Positions 17,397 through 25,915 of a DNA stretch of 64,000 bases are shown piece after piece. The notes below the pieces were generated by a model that was not told the origin of the DNA, did no database searches, and saw nothing but the letters and a program-made list of their open reading frames with translations. The stretch is from Scandinavium lactucae (GTDB lineage Bacteria > Pseudomonadota > Gammaproteobacteria > Enterobacterales > Enterobacteriaceae): positions 990,815-1,054,814 of the forward strand of contig NZ_JAWXRD010000040.1 of the NCBI RefSeq assembly GCF_033843265.1. Reading direction: 5' to 3'. Made by a program: the position numbers and the translations under genes. The stretch's first letter is position 1. The number at the start of each line of letters is the position of its first letter.

Positions 17397-17903
17397 ATGG
17401 TTTTTAGTGAGATTACCGTTTTGTCATGTCAAATAGTTGCGTCTTTGCTGATGGGGTGTGATTATTTCATGCCTTCCGCATGGAGAGCCAAGATCAATCA
17501 TTCTCTTTCTGAATACTTTTCCCGTTTGAGGGATAATGTTGACAGGGATATATCCCAAAAATTCAAAGAAACACTTGCACAATTACAAATAGTATTATTC
17601 TGTTTATGCCTGATAGCCATTGCAGCCGCCATATATCATTTTAGAGTTTTTTTATTTGAGAGCTTACCCCCCATATTGTATTTATGCGTCACAATAATTT
17701 CACTTTTATGCGCAGTCATAGCACTGCATTACATCATCGGTCACACAGTAAAATTGCTCGTCGCATTAGGTCTTGGGGGGTTATTCTTCAGAAGTGTTTC
17801 TGTATTCTTACTAAAAACAGAAAAAGGTCCACTTGCTGGAACAGGATTTTTAATGTTACTTGTCTCATTCATTATGCGTTACGCAAATATCACTCATAAC
17901 TGA
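17397..17903 (+). CDS. Prophage-borne membrane protein at the Z/fun position
   Basis: I do not recognise this 168-residue protein. It is predicted to have four hydrophobic segments (about 61-81, 88-107, 110-128 and 146-164) after a soluble N-terminal part with a basic amphipathic stretch (INHSLSEYFSRLRDNVDRDI). It is AT-rich, lies on the opposite strand from the flanking tail genes, and occupies the slot where P2 carries Z/fun, a phage-exclusion gene. That position suggests a lysogenic-conversion or anti-phage role, but only by context. The start could be the ATG at 17397 or the one at 17451. Confidence 0.7.
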   Translation: MVFSEITVLSCQIVASLLMGCDYFMPSAWRAKINHSLSEYFSRLRDNVDRDISQKFKETLAQLQIVLFCLCLIAIAAAIYHFRVFLFESLPPILYLCVTIISLLCAVIALHYIIGHTVKLLVALGLGGLFFRSVSVFLLKTEKGPLAGTGFLMLLVSFIMRYANITHN

Positions 17904-18096
17904 ATATTTCGAACCAGAAACGAAATTTACCACACAAAGGATATACCCTTTATCATGCGTCAAAAAATAAATATCAAATTGGCGAATCAGTAATTCACAC
18001 TTCAAGCAATTAAAACCGTAGTGCACGCTTCCAGCCTTGTGAGGGGAATTGCATAATGGACGGGCAGAAAAATCCCCGCACGAGGCGGGGGAGGAA

Positions 18097-18693
18097 TTAA
18101 GCGGCTGGTGCTTCAGGCCAGATAATGGCGGGAGCGGTGCTGGTATCCACACGAGTCAGCAGAACACGGTATTTTCGCCACTCATTAAAACGGGCCTTTT
18201 CCTCATCGGTTGCCATATCCAGATCAACCGCATCCTGCAGAGGTTCGATTTGCTCACTGGCACTTTTTATCAGCGCTGCTTTGGTGGCGTTTGCCGCTGC
18301 AACTTCTGCCGACTGTTGTGCGGCTTCGTCCGTTACCCAGCGCTCACCGTTCCATTTATCGTAAGGCGTTGAAGGTGGGTAGATAGTTGTGTCAGAAGGA
18401 TAATTCCCAGGCATAGTGATTTGCACTGCGTCTCCCGTCTTAATATCCCATACTGTCTCTCCCCGATGATCGATGAGATATTCCCAGCCCTCCAGCTTGC
18501 TGTTACGACAGACAACATAGCCATTTTTTGTCGCCGGGGGCTTATCGATACAGGCATTCGCAGGAATGGAAACACCGACAGACAGAAACTCAGTCGTCCG
18601 GGATAAATACTCACGAGTCAAGCCATCGTAGTTAAACACAATGATTTCACCCGCAATAACAGCAAATCCATTTTCTAATACTGTAGTCATCAT
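18097..18693 (-). CDS. G: Tail fibre assembly protein (Tfa family)
   Basis: A 198-residue chaperone at the P2 gene G position, acting on the upstream fibre H. The C-terminal half is the Tfa module (PPSTPYDKWNGERWVTDEAAQQSAEVAAANATKAALI...WRKYRVLLTRVDTSTAPAIIWPEAP). The N-terminal part differs from P2 G, which is normal for host-range modules. It abuts H; the 1-bp overlap suggests coupling. Confidence 0.9.
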   Translation of the reverse strand: MMTTVLENGFAVIAGEIIVFNYDGLTREYLSRTTEFLSVGVSIPANACIDKPPATKNGYVVCRNSKLEGWEYLIDHRGETVWDIKTGDAVQITMPGNYPSDTTIYPPSTPYDKWNGERWVTDEAAQQSAEVAAANATKAALIKSASEQIEPLQDAVDLDMATDEEKARFNEWRKYRVLLTRVDTSTAPAIIWPEAPAA

Positions 18694-20099
18694 TACGCTG
18701 CCCTCACGATGTAGTTGAATGCAACACTACGTGGTCGAGTTTCAAAGCTGGATGTCGCGGGAGAACCCACACCCGAGCCTGTTGATGCACGGTATGTTCG
18801 GAAGGTGGGTGCTCCGGTCATGAGTCCCATGTTATTGCCCATAGGAGACAGGTCTTTTCTGTAAAGAATGACCTTATCCTGTATGGCTGTGCCATCCCAC
18901 GAAGTGCCGGATGCGCCAGGTGTTAATCCCACACTGGGCATGCCGGGAATATCGTTAAAGACCATATAAATGTCTTTTTCAAGCTGATCTGTTGGATTGC
19001 CTAAATGCGTAGGTAAACCATGAGCATGGTCTTCCAGAGCACAGCTCTGATAACTGAGAAGTGCTCGTCCTGCGTCTACACCTCGCCCATCATCCCACCC
19101 ACGAATAAACTCACCACGTAAGTCCGGCAAATTGCCGGACGGATAAGCCACAGCCAGTTTTGGGTATTTCGATTTGTCGAAAGCAGCACCATTGCATTTT
19201 AACCATCCCTCTGGTGCGATTGCCTGAGGCCACGGGATCGGTACGCCTACAGGTAACGCAGAACCGGCACCCAGGCCGAGATTGTTAAGAAATGCGGCAA
19301 CATCAGCAATATCAGCACCGTTGGCAGATTTATCCATTTTCCCTGCGAGCGCATTGGTCATGGTGGTGGCGAAGTTCGGATCATTGCCCAGAGCTGCAGC
19401 CAGCTCGTTCAGCGTGTCCAGTGCGCCAGGGGAGGAATTGACCAGCGCCGCAATAGCGGTCTGCACAAATGCCGTGGTGGCAAGCTGGGTGGTGTTATTG
19501 CCTGACGCCGCAGTGGGTGCTTTTGGTGTTCCGGTAAAGGTCGGGCTAGCCTTTGGCGCATACTGCGTATGGGGATCAACCGCGGCGATATGTTTCGCCA
19601 TCTGGTCATCCACGTACACCTTCAGCTCCAGCACCTTGTCATCCACATACTTGCGGGTTGCCAGCACCACCGTCGGGTCAATTTTCAGGGTGATGTTATC
19701 GGTGCTACTGGTAATCAGCACCATGCGCACGGTCTGTGTGCGCCCGCTGCCCTCCGCCAGCTGCGGCTTGTAACTTTCCGGGCAGTTGCCGACGGCAATC
19801 AACGCGCCTGTCTCATCAAACAGACCGACCTCACGAATCCACCAACCGCCCTCCGTTTCAGGAATTACCTGCTCAGCAATAATCTGGCTACTGTTCTGCG
19901 GGTCGATGTACAGCATGTTTAGATCGGCGCGGCGCTTTTCTGCAATCAGGCCAGTCTGCTGCGCGCTGGGTGTCGGCAGCACACCGCCCCCGTCGCCCAC
20001 CGCCATTTTGGTAATTTTCAGCGGGACACCGAGCGCGGCGGCACTTGTCAGTTTTGCCGCGCCAATGTCCGTCAGCAGGGTGTAAAATTTTGCGCTCAT
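18693..20099 (-). CDS. H: Tail fibre protein gpH
   Basis: The receptor-binding fibre, 468 residues, clearly shorter than P2 H (about 669). The N-terminal baseplate-attachment domain (MSAKFYTLLTDIGAAKLTSAAALGVPLKITKMAVGDGGG) is P2-like, as is the fibre-repeat segment (TFTGTPKAPTAASGNNTTQLATTAFVQ). The C-terminal half has a phage collar domain (PIPWPQAIAPEGWLKCNG...LPDLRGEFIRGWDDGRGVD). The start at 20099 fits the family; the frame to 20231 is an extension into I. The distal tip is likely a recombined host-range module. Confidence 0.92.
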   Translation of the reverse strand: MSAKFYTLLTDIGAAKLTSAAALGVPLKITKMAVGDGGGVLPTPSAQQTGLIAEKRRADLNMLYIDPQNSSQIIAEQVIPETEGGWWIREVGLFDETGALIAVGNCPESYKPQLAEGSGRTQTVRMVLITSSTDNITLKIDPTVVLATRKYVDDKVLELKVYVDDQMAKHIAAVDPHTQYAPKASPTFTGTPKAPTAASGNNTTQLATTAFVQTAIAALVNSSPGALDTLNELAAALGNDPNFATTMTNALAGKMDKSANGADIADVAAFLNNLGLGAGSALPVGVPIPWPQAIAPEGWLKCNGAAFDKSKYPKLAVAYPSGNLPDLRGEFIRGWDDGRGVDAGRALLSYQSCALEDHAHGLPTHLGNPTDQLEKDIYMVFNDIPGMPSVGLTPGASGTSWDGTAIQDKVILYRKDLSPMGNNMGLMTGAPTFRTYRASTGSGVGSPATSSFETRPRSVAFNYIVRAA

Positions 20100-20701
20100 G
20101 GGTTCACTCTCACTGTGTCGATAACATGGACCGCCCCGCCCGCAAAGGCCGGGCCGCCGGAGGTAATGGTTTCGTTGATATACGGGTAGACGGTGATTTC
20201 TTCCCCGATGTAGGTGCCAGCCCCGACCCAAAACGGGCCGCTGGTCTGCAGGTTGATGGACATGCCGATCAGATGGCGGCTGCAGGGTTTGGCGTCACCG
20301 ATCAGGCGCTCCAGCTCCAGATAGGTTTCCTCCGTGATGCCCTGGTCCTGCACGCCAATGTCCAGCCGGAACGTGCCGGGGGCCTCGTTGGTCTGCCACC
20401 ACTCCAGAATGCGGATCAGGAAACCGAACGGCTCCACCACCCGCCGCACGGCGCTGGTTGTGCCCTTGTGCTGATGAATGTAAAAGGCATCCTGCACCAC
20501 CCGGCGTTTCACGTTTTCCGACCAGCTTTCGTCCCAGCGGTCTACGGAAAATGCCCAGGCCAGATACGGCAAAAAGGCAACCGGACACGCTGCCGGGTTC
20601 CACAGGTCACGCAGAGGAACCTGCAGATCGGAAATGCCGCTGCAGCTCTCCGCCAGGCGGCGCTCAAGTGCTGACGAACCCGGCGGCAGCAGGCTATTCA
20701 T
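20096..20701 (-). CDS. I: Baseplate protein gpI
   Basis: A 201-residue P2 gpI homologue (PF09684 type), a baseplate wedge component. Signatures: MNSLLPPGSSALERRLAESCSGISDLQVPLRDLWNPAACPVAFLPYLAWAFSVDRWDESW. It overlaps J by 8 bp and H by 4 bp. Confidence 0.94.
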   Translation of the reverse strand: MNSLLPPGSSALERRLAESCSGISDLQVPLRDLWNPAACPVAFLPYLAWAFSVDRWDESWSENVKRRVVQDAFYIHQHKGTTSAVRRVVEPFGFLIRILEWWQTNEAPGTFRLDIGVQDQGITEETYLELERLIGDAKPCSRHLIGMSINLQTSGPFWVGAGTYIGEEITVYPYINETITSGGPAFAGGAVHVIDTVRVNP

Positions 20702-21602
20702 CCGTGCCCCCGACGCTCACGCTCCAGTCAGTGCAGGAAGCGGCCTGGGTTTTATCCAGCACCACATCCGCCAGCGGCGAAAGCAGTTCCACCCGCTGCA
20801 CGCCCTCAACATGCAGGGCCGCATAGATGGCGCTCAGGCGAATATCCCGCCCCAGCCGGGTCTGGCTGGCGATGTACTTCTGCAGGCTTGCCCTTGCCGC
20901 TTCCAGAATGGGTTCAGACTCCGGTCCTGGATAGAGATAGAGCAAGGCGCGCACGCTGTAATTCACAATGGAAGCCCCGCGCACCGTCAGGCGGTCAGCC
21001 ACCGGGCGCACGCTCTCACTGTTCAGCGCTTTTTCCACCACCGCCAGCAGGTCTGCATCCGCCGTGCCGTCACCCTCCCGGCTTAATACGGTCAGCACCA
21101 CCTCAGCCGGGGCCGGGCTGGTTGCGCTGGCATCTGCCACGCGCCCGTCCGCACTTTTGGCGTGAAACTCGTAGGCCGCCGTGGGTCCCGCCACAGACAG
21201 CCCCTCAAAGGCTGCCGGGATACGCAGGCGCAGTGCTTCATCAGTTTCCATCACCGCTGCCACGGGCGGCACGGCATCGTTATCTGCAGGCGTGACCGTC
21301 AGGCGCTTAACGTTGTAGTTAGCGCCGAGCTGCTCCAGATCGCTGCTGTTGGCATAGGCCACCATTACCGCCAGCGCTGCCTCATTAATGCGCTGTAACA
21401 GAAGAATTTCCCGGTAAGTATTCTCCTGCAGTTGTTTGGTGATTGGCTCAGACTCCAGCGCCAGTGTGCGGCGCACCGCGTCCTGCTGGTCAGCCGGATA
21501 CAACGCCACGAAAGACGCCTTTCGTTCAGCCAGCAGCGTTTCAAAGTCCGGCACTTTTACAATCTGCGGCGGGGGTAACTGGGAAAGATCAATGGCTGCC
21601 AC
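20694..21602 (-). CDS. J: Baseplate wedge protein gpJ
   Basis: P2 gpJ homologue, 302 residues, the P2 length, when started at the GTG at 21602. That start has AGGAG 6 nt before it and gives (V)AAIDLSQLPPPQIVKVPDFETLLAERKASF, matching P2 J. The frame is open 6 codons further. J forms the outer baseplate, like T4 gp6. It overlaps W by 14 bp. Confidence 0.94.
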   Translation of the reverse strand: MAAIDLSQLPPPQIVKVPDFETLLAERKASFVALYPADQQDAVRRTLALESEPITKQLQENTYREILLLQRINEAALAVMVAYANSSDLEQLGANYNVKRLTVTPADNDAVPPVAAVMETDEALRLRIPAAFEGLSVAGPTAAYEFHAKSADGRVADASATSPAPAEVVLTVLSREGDGTADADLLAVVEKALNSESVRPVADRLTVRGASIVNYSVRALLYLYPGPESEPILEAARASLQKYIASQTRLGRDIRLSAIYAALHVEGVQRVELLSPLADVVLDKTQAASCTDWSVSVGGTDE

Positions 21603-21948
21603 TTTGTGCTCCTGTTGCAACGGAAAGGGAAACGGGCGCGCCGTCAGTGCGCCGCCCGGTCAGCTCGACCACCATCGAACCGTCAAAACTGCTGTTGATG
21701 GCGATGGCATCCAGCGTCAGCCGTGGCTCCCAGCGCGTTAGCGCCACATAGACGGCGCTCATCATCTGCAGCCGTAGCCCCGGATTTTGTGGCTGGTCAA
21801 TCAGGGCAGACAGCAGCGAACCGTATTCCCGGCGAGCAATACGGCTGCCCTGCGGGGTGACCAGAATGTCCTTCACGGACTGGCGCAGATGTTCGGTGTC
21901 GGTGATGGCCTTACCCGTGGCGCTGCTCATGCCGGAAAACATCGTCAT
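21589..21948 (-). CDS. W: Baseplate protein gpW (lysozyme-like gp25 family)
   Basis: A 119-residue homologue of P2 W and T4 gp25 (GPW_gp25 family). Conserved features: HLRQSVKDILVTPQGSRIARREYGSLLSALIDQP and the C-terminal arginine-rich strand. It acts in assembly of the baseplate wedge. It overlaps V by 4 bp. Confidence 0.94.
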   Translation of the reverse strand: MTMFSGMSSATGKAITDTEHLRQSVKDILVTPQGSRIARREYGSLLSALIDQPQNPGLRLQMMSAVYVALTRWEPRLTLDAIAINSSFDGSMVVELTGRRTDGAPVSLSVATGAQSGSH

Positions 21949-22523
21949 ACCGGACCTCCAGATGTATCACCGCCGGACTTCACTTTGTTGTGGGCGTGGT
22001 CGTCCACCACGATCCCGTTAGAACTCATCGGGCCGCCGCCCTGGTTAACAGCACCGTTAATCACTACGTTGCTGTTAATGCGGGTGGTGTCGGCTTCCAC
22101 AACGAAGTTTTCAGTTTTAAAAGTGACGTTATCTGCGGCCTCGATCACCATCGATTTAATCCCCCGGACGTACCAGCGCCCGGTTTCGGGTTCGTACTCA
22201 AACCAGCCACCGTCCGGGTATTCCGTCACGCTGCCGTCCTCAGAATTGGAAGGCGGCGGAAACTGGTTTGAGTAGACAGCAGGCAGGGCAAAGGCAGTTT
22301 CCAGATTGCCGCCCAGGCTGAACAACACAACCTGCTCCCCCACTGACGGTTTCCACCAGGTGCGCGAATTGCCCGCGCGCAGCGTCAGCCAGTTAATCCA
22401 GTTGGTTTCAAGGTCGCCCGTTTTCACTCGGCACAGCCAGTTGTCCCGGTCCACTTCCGTTACAGTTCCGGTGCGGATCAGGTTGGTGATAAGGCGCATG
22501 ATTTCTGTGAGTTGTGCGTTCAT
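21945..22523 (-). CDS. V: Baseplate spike protein gpV
   Basis: A 192-residue tail spike (P2 V 211). It has the N-terminal OB-fold (NLIRTGTVTEVDRDNWLCRVKTGDLETNWINWLTLRAGNSRTWWKPSVGEQVVLFSLGG). A beta-helix follows, ending DDHAHNKVKSGGDTSGGPV; the HxH pair is the usual iron site at the membrane-piercing tip. It is the first gene of the V-W-J-I-H-G late operon. A divergent defence cassette starts 87 bp upstream. Confidence 0.94.
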   Translation of the reverse strand: MNAQLTEIMRLITNLIRTGTVTEVDRDNWLCRVKTGDLETNWINWLTLRAGNSRTWWKPSVGEQVVLFSLGGNLETAFALPAVYSNQFPPPSNSEDGSVTEYPDGGWFEYEPETGRWYVRGIKSMVIEAADNVTFKTENFVVEADTTRINSNVVINGAVNQGGGPMSSNGIVVDDHAHNKVKSGGDTSGGPV

Positions 22524-22582
22524 CTGTTCCTCTTTTTGATGAACTATATTTCTATTCAGTTTATATTTATCGACTACGGCTT

Positions 22583-22600
22583 TGTTTCAGTGATGACACA
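22583..22600 (-). promoter_or_regulatory. Ogr box and promoter of the V late operon
   Basis: TGT-TTCAGTGATGAC-ACA is an exact TGT-N12-ACA box. On the minus strand a TATAGT -10 element at 22543-22548 lies where a start point near 22537 would put the Ogr box at -55, the P2 late-promoter geometry, with V beginning at 22523. The box also lies directly before the ptuA-like start on the plus strand. Confidence 0.8.
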
Positions 22601-22609
22601 AGAGGACTT

Positions 22610-23842
22610 ATGCTTACAGCTATTAACGAAATCTCAATTCCGATCCCATATACAGAAAAAAAAGCCAATCTGAACCTTAATGGGAAGAACTTGATAATAA
22701 CTGGTGGAAATGGAAGTGGTAAAACCAGTTTCATAACATCTATATACGAATATTTGAAAAATGGAATAGACAACCCAGATAACAATAACAAGCAAAGTCT
22801 TGAGCAAAGGATGCAAAGCCATCAAAGATATATGAAGAATGGTGGTCGTGATGTGGACAACTATTCATGGCGCGAGCAACAAGTAAAAGAAATACAAGAA
22901 AGACTATTGGCTCTCGAAACTTTCAAAGTAACAACATCGACTAAAGAAAGTCAGAATACTCGTTCACTATTACGTTTTCATAAAGCTCTTAGAGAAGCAT
23001 CAATTACTGCCCCGCAATTTGTACCAAGGCTTGCTGCTCTGGTGGAAGATAACGCTCACTTTCCGAATGAAAAAGATGGTGATGATATCTTTGAAAATTA
23101 TCTCATTAGTTTGAAGACTTCTCAAAGTTATGCTATTTCTTTTGAGAATAACGAAGCGAAAGCAATAGAAATACAAAAGTGGTTTGATAAAATAGAATCT
23201 GATTTACAAGGACTGTTCGAGGATCCCCTACTCAAATTAACATTTGATAGCAATGAAGGTAAGTTTTACCTTTATCAAACTTTGAAAGACAAATTCACTT
23301 TTCAAACATTATCATCAGGATACTCTTCAATCTTAAGAATATATGCGGATTTAATTATGCGCATAGAAATGTGGGAATTGACTCCGGGGAGCATTGAAGG
23401 GATTATATTCATTGATGAGATAGATGCACATTTGCACGTATCATTACAAAAACAAATACTTAAATTTTTTACAGAGGCTTTCCCTAACGTTCAATTTATT
23501 GTAACGACCCACTCGCCTTTCGTTGTAGCATCTGTCACAGATGCTATTATCTATGATTTATCTAGTAACCAACAGATTACGGACGTATCAGCGTACTCCT
23601 ACAACATCATTCTTAAAGAGTTATTTGGAGTAAACCCAATATCTAATGTTTTGTTTGACAAGCTAGAAGAAATTGAAAACATCATAACAAAATTAGACAA
23701 CACCAATATTAAAAAAGCAAACGACATTATACAATCACTGGCCTCTTCAGAAGAGTCCATGGACAGTGAAGCAAGCGCATTTATTGACTACGCAAGACTT
23801 CAAATTATTAAATTCAGAAAATCCAGCGCTCAGGGGGAATAA
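22610..23842 (+). CDS. ptuA: Septu-like AAA ATPase (PtuA-like)
   Basis: A 410-residue SMC/ABC-type ATPase of the AAA_15/AAA_21 kind. Walker A GGNGSGKTS is at 32-40, a signature-like LSSGYSS near 233, Walker B IIFIDEID near 265-272 and H-loop TTHSP near 299. A charged helical segment between about 55 and 190 fits the coiled-coil insertion. With the overlapping HNH gene this is the architecture of Septu (PtuA/PtuB). The ATG at 22610 follows AGAGGA; the frame extends to 22514 over the V promoter and start, which is unlikely. AT-rich, on the strand opposite to the late genes. No reverse transcriptase is present, so it is not a retron of the Ec78 type. Confidence 0.88.
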   Translation: MLTAINEISIPIPYTEKKANLNLNGKNLIITGGNGSGKTSFITSIYEYLKNGIDNPDNNNKQSLEQRMQSHQRYMKNGGRDVDNYSWREQQVKEIQERLLALETFKVTTSTKESQNTRSLLRFHKALREASITAPQFVPRLAALVEDNAHFPNEKDGDDIFENYLISLKTSQSYAISFENNEAKAIEIQKWFDKIESDLQGLFEDPLLKLTFDSNEGKFYLYQTLKDKFTFQTLSSGYSSILRIYADLIMRIEMWELTPGSIEGIIFIDEIDAHLHVSLQKQILKFFTEAFPNVQFIVTTHSPFVVASVTDAIIYDLSSNQQITDVSAYSYNIILKELFGVNPISNVLFDKLEEIENIITKLDNTNIKKANDIIQSLASSEESMDSEASAFIDYARLQIIKFRKSSAQGE

Positions 23843-24495
23843 TGTTTAGAGTCAATAGAACATACCCTGCACCAGCATCACTGTCCAAGATGGTAAAATA
23901 TGATGGGCCTGATGTACATGAGGCATTGCAGCAGTGTTTCTTTGGGAAATGTTACATCTGTGAAAACAAGGACCCATTAGATATAAACATTGAGCATTTC
24001 ATTCCCAAGGATGAAGATAAAAACAAAGCATATGACTGGGACAACCTTTATTTATCATGTGGTAGATGTAATAATATAAAACTAGCCAAGCACAATGAAT
24101 TGCTTGATTGCTGCAACGAAGTCGTCTGGGATCGTATAAAACTATTACCAGGCTTTTCTCCGAAAGCAAAAAAAGTCACCATCAAACCTTTATTTGATGA
24201 TGTAAAAACAGTAACCACTGCTTTATTACTGGAGAAAGTTTACAATAGTGATCACACAATAAATAAGAGACTTACATCTGCGGCATTACGGACGCAAATA
24301 ACAAAAACCACCCAAAAACTCATGAGAAACATAATTGAATATTATGAAGATGACACACCTGATGAACGAAAAAACTATTTACTCGAAAAAATTAAAGTTA
24401 TGATCAGACGTGATGCCAAATTTTCGGCATTTAACAGATGGATTGTCGCCGACGACGCAGAATTATGCGAAATTTTAGAGCCCTTCATGGACTAA
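23842..24495 (+). CDS. ptuB: Septu-like HNH endonuclease (PtuB-like, TIGR02646-like)
   Basis: A 217-residue HNH nuclease. The HNH core is clear: C37-x2-C40, E51-H52-F-I-P-K, Y-D-W-D-N68 and C73-x2-C76-N-N-I-K, so a zinc-bound beta-beta-alpha metal fold with the pattern of the retron/Septu HNH family. Its start overlaps the ptuA stop by 1-4 bp (TAATG), indicating one operon and coupled translation. By analogy with Septu the ATPase complex would license the nuclease on phage infection; the target is unknown. It ends 28 bp before the convergent S gene. Confidence 0.88.
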   Translation: MFRVNRTYPAPASLSKMVKYDGPDVHEALQQCFFGKCYICENKDPLDINIEHFIPKDEDKNKAYDWDNLYLSCGRCNNIKLAKHNELLDCCNEVVWDRIKLLPGFSPKAKKVTIKPLFDDVKTVTTALLLEKVYNSDHTINKRLTSAALRTQITKTTQKLMRNIIEYYEDDTPDERKNYLLEKIKVMIRRDAKFSAFNRWIVADDAELCEILEPFMD

Positions 24496-24523
24496 AAATT
24501 TCGTTAGCTGTCCTAATGCCTAA

Positions 24524-24967
24524 TTACATTAAACTGCGGAGTAGTATGTCTGTAGTGATTTTCACAAGCTCATCGTTGACACCGAGTAGCCTCCGAGAAG
24601 CATAACGCACCTCAGGCCCTCTACGGCTTACACGATCCCGTAAGCCGTAATGATGCACCCGCGCAATGCGCTGAACCTGTCCGGCAAACTCAACGCTGGC
24701 GGAGTCAGCGGTAGCGGCGGTTTTCAGGTATTTCGTGGTGCGGAGTTTGACGAACATCTGCCGCTTAATGCGGCCCTTCTTTGTTCGGGCCGTTACCCGG
24801 CGCGGCTCGTAGCCCGTCCCATCAGGATTGCGTTGCAGGCGGATGTTGTTCTGCTGGGTCCGGCGCAGCTGTTGCGCCAGCTCCCGCATCATGCGCTTAC
24901 GCGCCGCTGGCTCCAGATTTGCCAGCAGCGCCGCCAGCCAGGCGTCAACTTTCTGCAGGTTATCCAC
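24524..24967 (-). CDS. S: Tail completion protein gpS
   Basis: A 147-residue homologue of P2 gpS (150). Conserved parts: ALLANLEPAARKRMMRELAQQLRRTQQNNIRLQRNPDGTGYEPR and a C-terminal GLRDRVSRRGPEVRYASRRLLGV. The last 20-30 codons are visibly more AT-rich than the rest, consistent with recombination bringing in the adjacent ptuAB cassette. Overlaps R by 8 bp. Confidence 0.92.
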   Translation of the reverse strand: MDNLQKVDAWLAALLANLEPAARKRMMRELAQQLRRTQQNNIRLQRNPDGTGYEPRRVTARTKKGRIKRQMFVKLRTTKYLKTAATADSASVEFAGQVQRIARVHHYGLRDRVSRRGPEVRYASRRLLGVNDELVKITTDILLRSLM

Positions 24968-25391
24968 GCTTCACCGTCCACATTTCTTCCGGTACATCTG
25001 GCTCCGGCTCCGCATTGACGGTTGAGATTCCGCCCTCCGAACTCACCAGAATGCGCTCCGTCAACTGCAGGTCCAGGCTGATATCGCAAATGTCATTGCG
25101 AAGAATATCCACCTCAAAGGAAAACAGCTTTTCGCGCAGTTCCGGGTTGTTGATGGCATCAGGCTGATTCTCCATCAGCCACAGCAGCACCGGGGCCATC
25201 AGCAGGTTTTGATCGCCGCTAAAGTCTTCAATCACCACATTCAGGGTGTAACGATATTCCCATGACATGGAGCTGGCCCCGGATGCCACCAGTGAGCCTT
25301 TATCCACAAAAAGATGCAGCTTGTCCGGGTTTTCCCGAACGTAGGCCACCGACTTATTCAGCGCGGCGCGTAGGGACTGCGGCTTGTTCAC
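24960..25391 (-). CDS. R: Tail completion protein gpR
   Basis: A 143-residue P2 gpR homologue. The GTG at 25391 gives (V)NKPQSLRAALNKSVAYVRENPDKLHLFVDKGS, the family start (P2 R begins MNKPQSL-like); the frame is open to 25466. It is involved in tail-tube completion with S. It overlaps lysC by 38 bp, as in P2. Confidence 0.92.
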   Translation of the reverse strand: MNKPQSLRAALNKSVAYVRENPDKLHLFVDKGSLVASGASSMSWEYRYTLNVVIEDFSGDQNLLMAPVLLWLMENQPDAINNPELREKLFSFEVDILRNDICDISLDLQLTERILVSSEGGISTVNAEPEPDVPEEMWTVKRG

Positions 25392-25644
25392 TGTCTCGCT
25401 CCTGACAGGACACGATGGTGTCCACTTTGTCGGCACAGACCGCCCAGGCGGCCTCCGCTTCATCAAGCAGGGTCAGAAGATCGCCGTTACTGCGTGGCGC
25501 TGACCTTTCCAGGCGGCACTGCGTCACCTTTGGACAGCCACTCACGGTAAGCTGCACCTCCGGTGAGGGTGGGTCTTTCGCGCAGCCTGATAACATCAGG
25601 AGGCAAAAGAGTGTCAGCCCAGCGGCGCAAATCGTCGTTTTCAC
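25354..25644 (-). CDS. lysC: Outer-membrane spanin subunit LysC (Rz1-like)
   Basis: A 96-residue lipoprotein encoded in a different frame within the lysB/R overlap. The GTG at 25644 gives a signal peptide ending in a lipobox (LMLSGC-AKDPPSP). The mature part is short and proline-containing, as in Rz1 proteins. With LysB it spans the periplasm and fuses inner and outer membranes at the last step of lysis. The nested arrangement is characteristic. Confidence 0.88.
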   Translation of the reverse strand: MKTTICAAGLTLFCLLMLSGCAKDPPSPEVQLTVSGCPKVTQCRLERSAPRSNGDLLTLLDEAEAAWAVCADKVDTIVSCQERDSEQAAVPTRRAE

Positions 25645-25915
25645 GTTTAAGCTCCTCGATCCGGTTCTGTCGCTGATGCAGCAATGAGCGCGTATCTTCT
25701 GCCGCCGCATAAAGCTGCATCTGCTCCCGGCTATTGGTTTCTGTCAGGATGGACAGGCCGATCAACTGGCTGTTTTTCTTCGCCAGCTCATCAGCCTTAT
25801 CTTTAAGCGCGAGGTCCTGAGCTTCGATAGTGTGGCTGGCGTTATTGAGCCGCCACGACTGCCAGCCCAGCGCTGCCAGAGCCACCGCCAGCATCACTGA
25901 CAGCAAGCGCATCAT
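25487..25915 (-). CDS. lysB: Inner-membrane spanin subunit LysB (Rz-like)
   Basis: A 142-residue protein (P2 LysB 141) with an N-terminal membrane anchor (MRLLSVMLAVALAALGWQSW) followed by a long periplasmic coiled coil (about 25-95, ASHTIEAQDLALKDKADELAKKN...). The start MMRLLSV at 25915 overlaps the endolysin stop by 4 bp; the longer frame to 26020 is an artefact of the overlapping endolysin. It partners LysC. Confidence 0.9.
   Translation of the reverse strand: MMRLLSVMLAVALAALGWQSWRLNNASHTIEAQDLALKDKADELAKKNSQLIGLSILTETNSREQMQLYAAAEDTRSLLHQRQNRIEELKRENDDLRRWADTLLPPDVIRLRERPTLTGGAAYREWLSKGDAVPPGKVSATQ

Noticed and set aside
22514..22609. N-terminal extension of the PtuA-like protein from the ATG at 22514
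   Set aside because: It would overlap the V start and its promoter; the ATG at 22610 has AGAGGA and puts Walker A at the usual distance.
22514..24495. Retron of the Ec78 type (reverse transcriptase plus PtuA/PtuB)
   Set aside because: No reverse transcriptase frame or retron ncRNA-like element lies before the ATPase; V begins 87 bp away. The pair stands alone, as in Septu.
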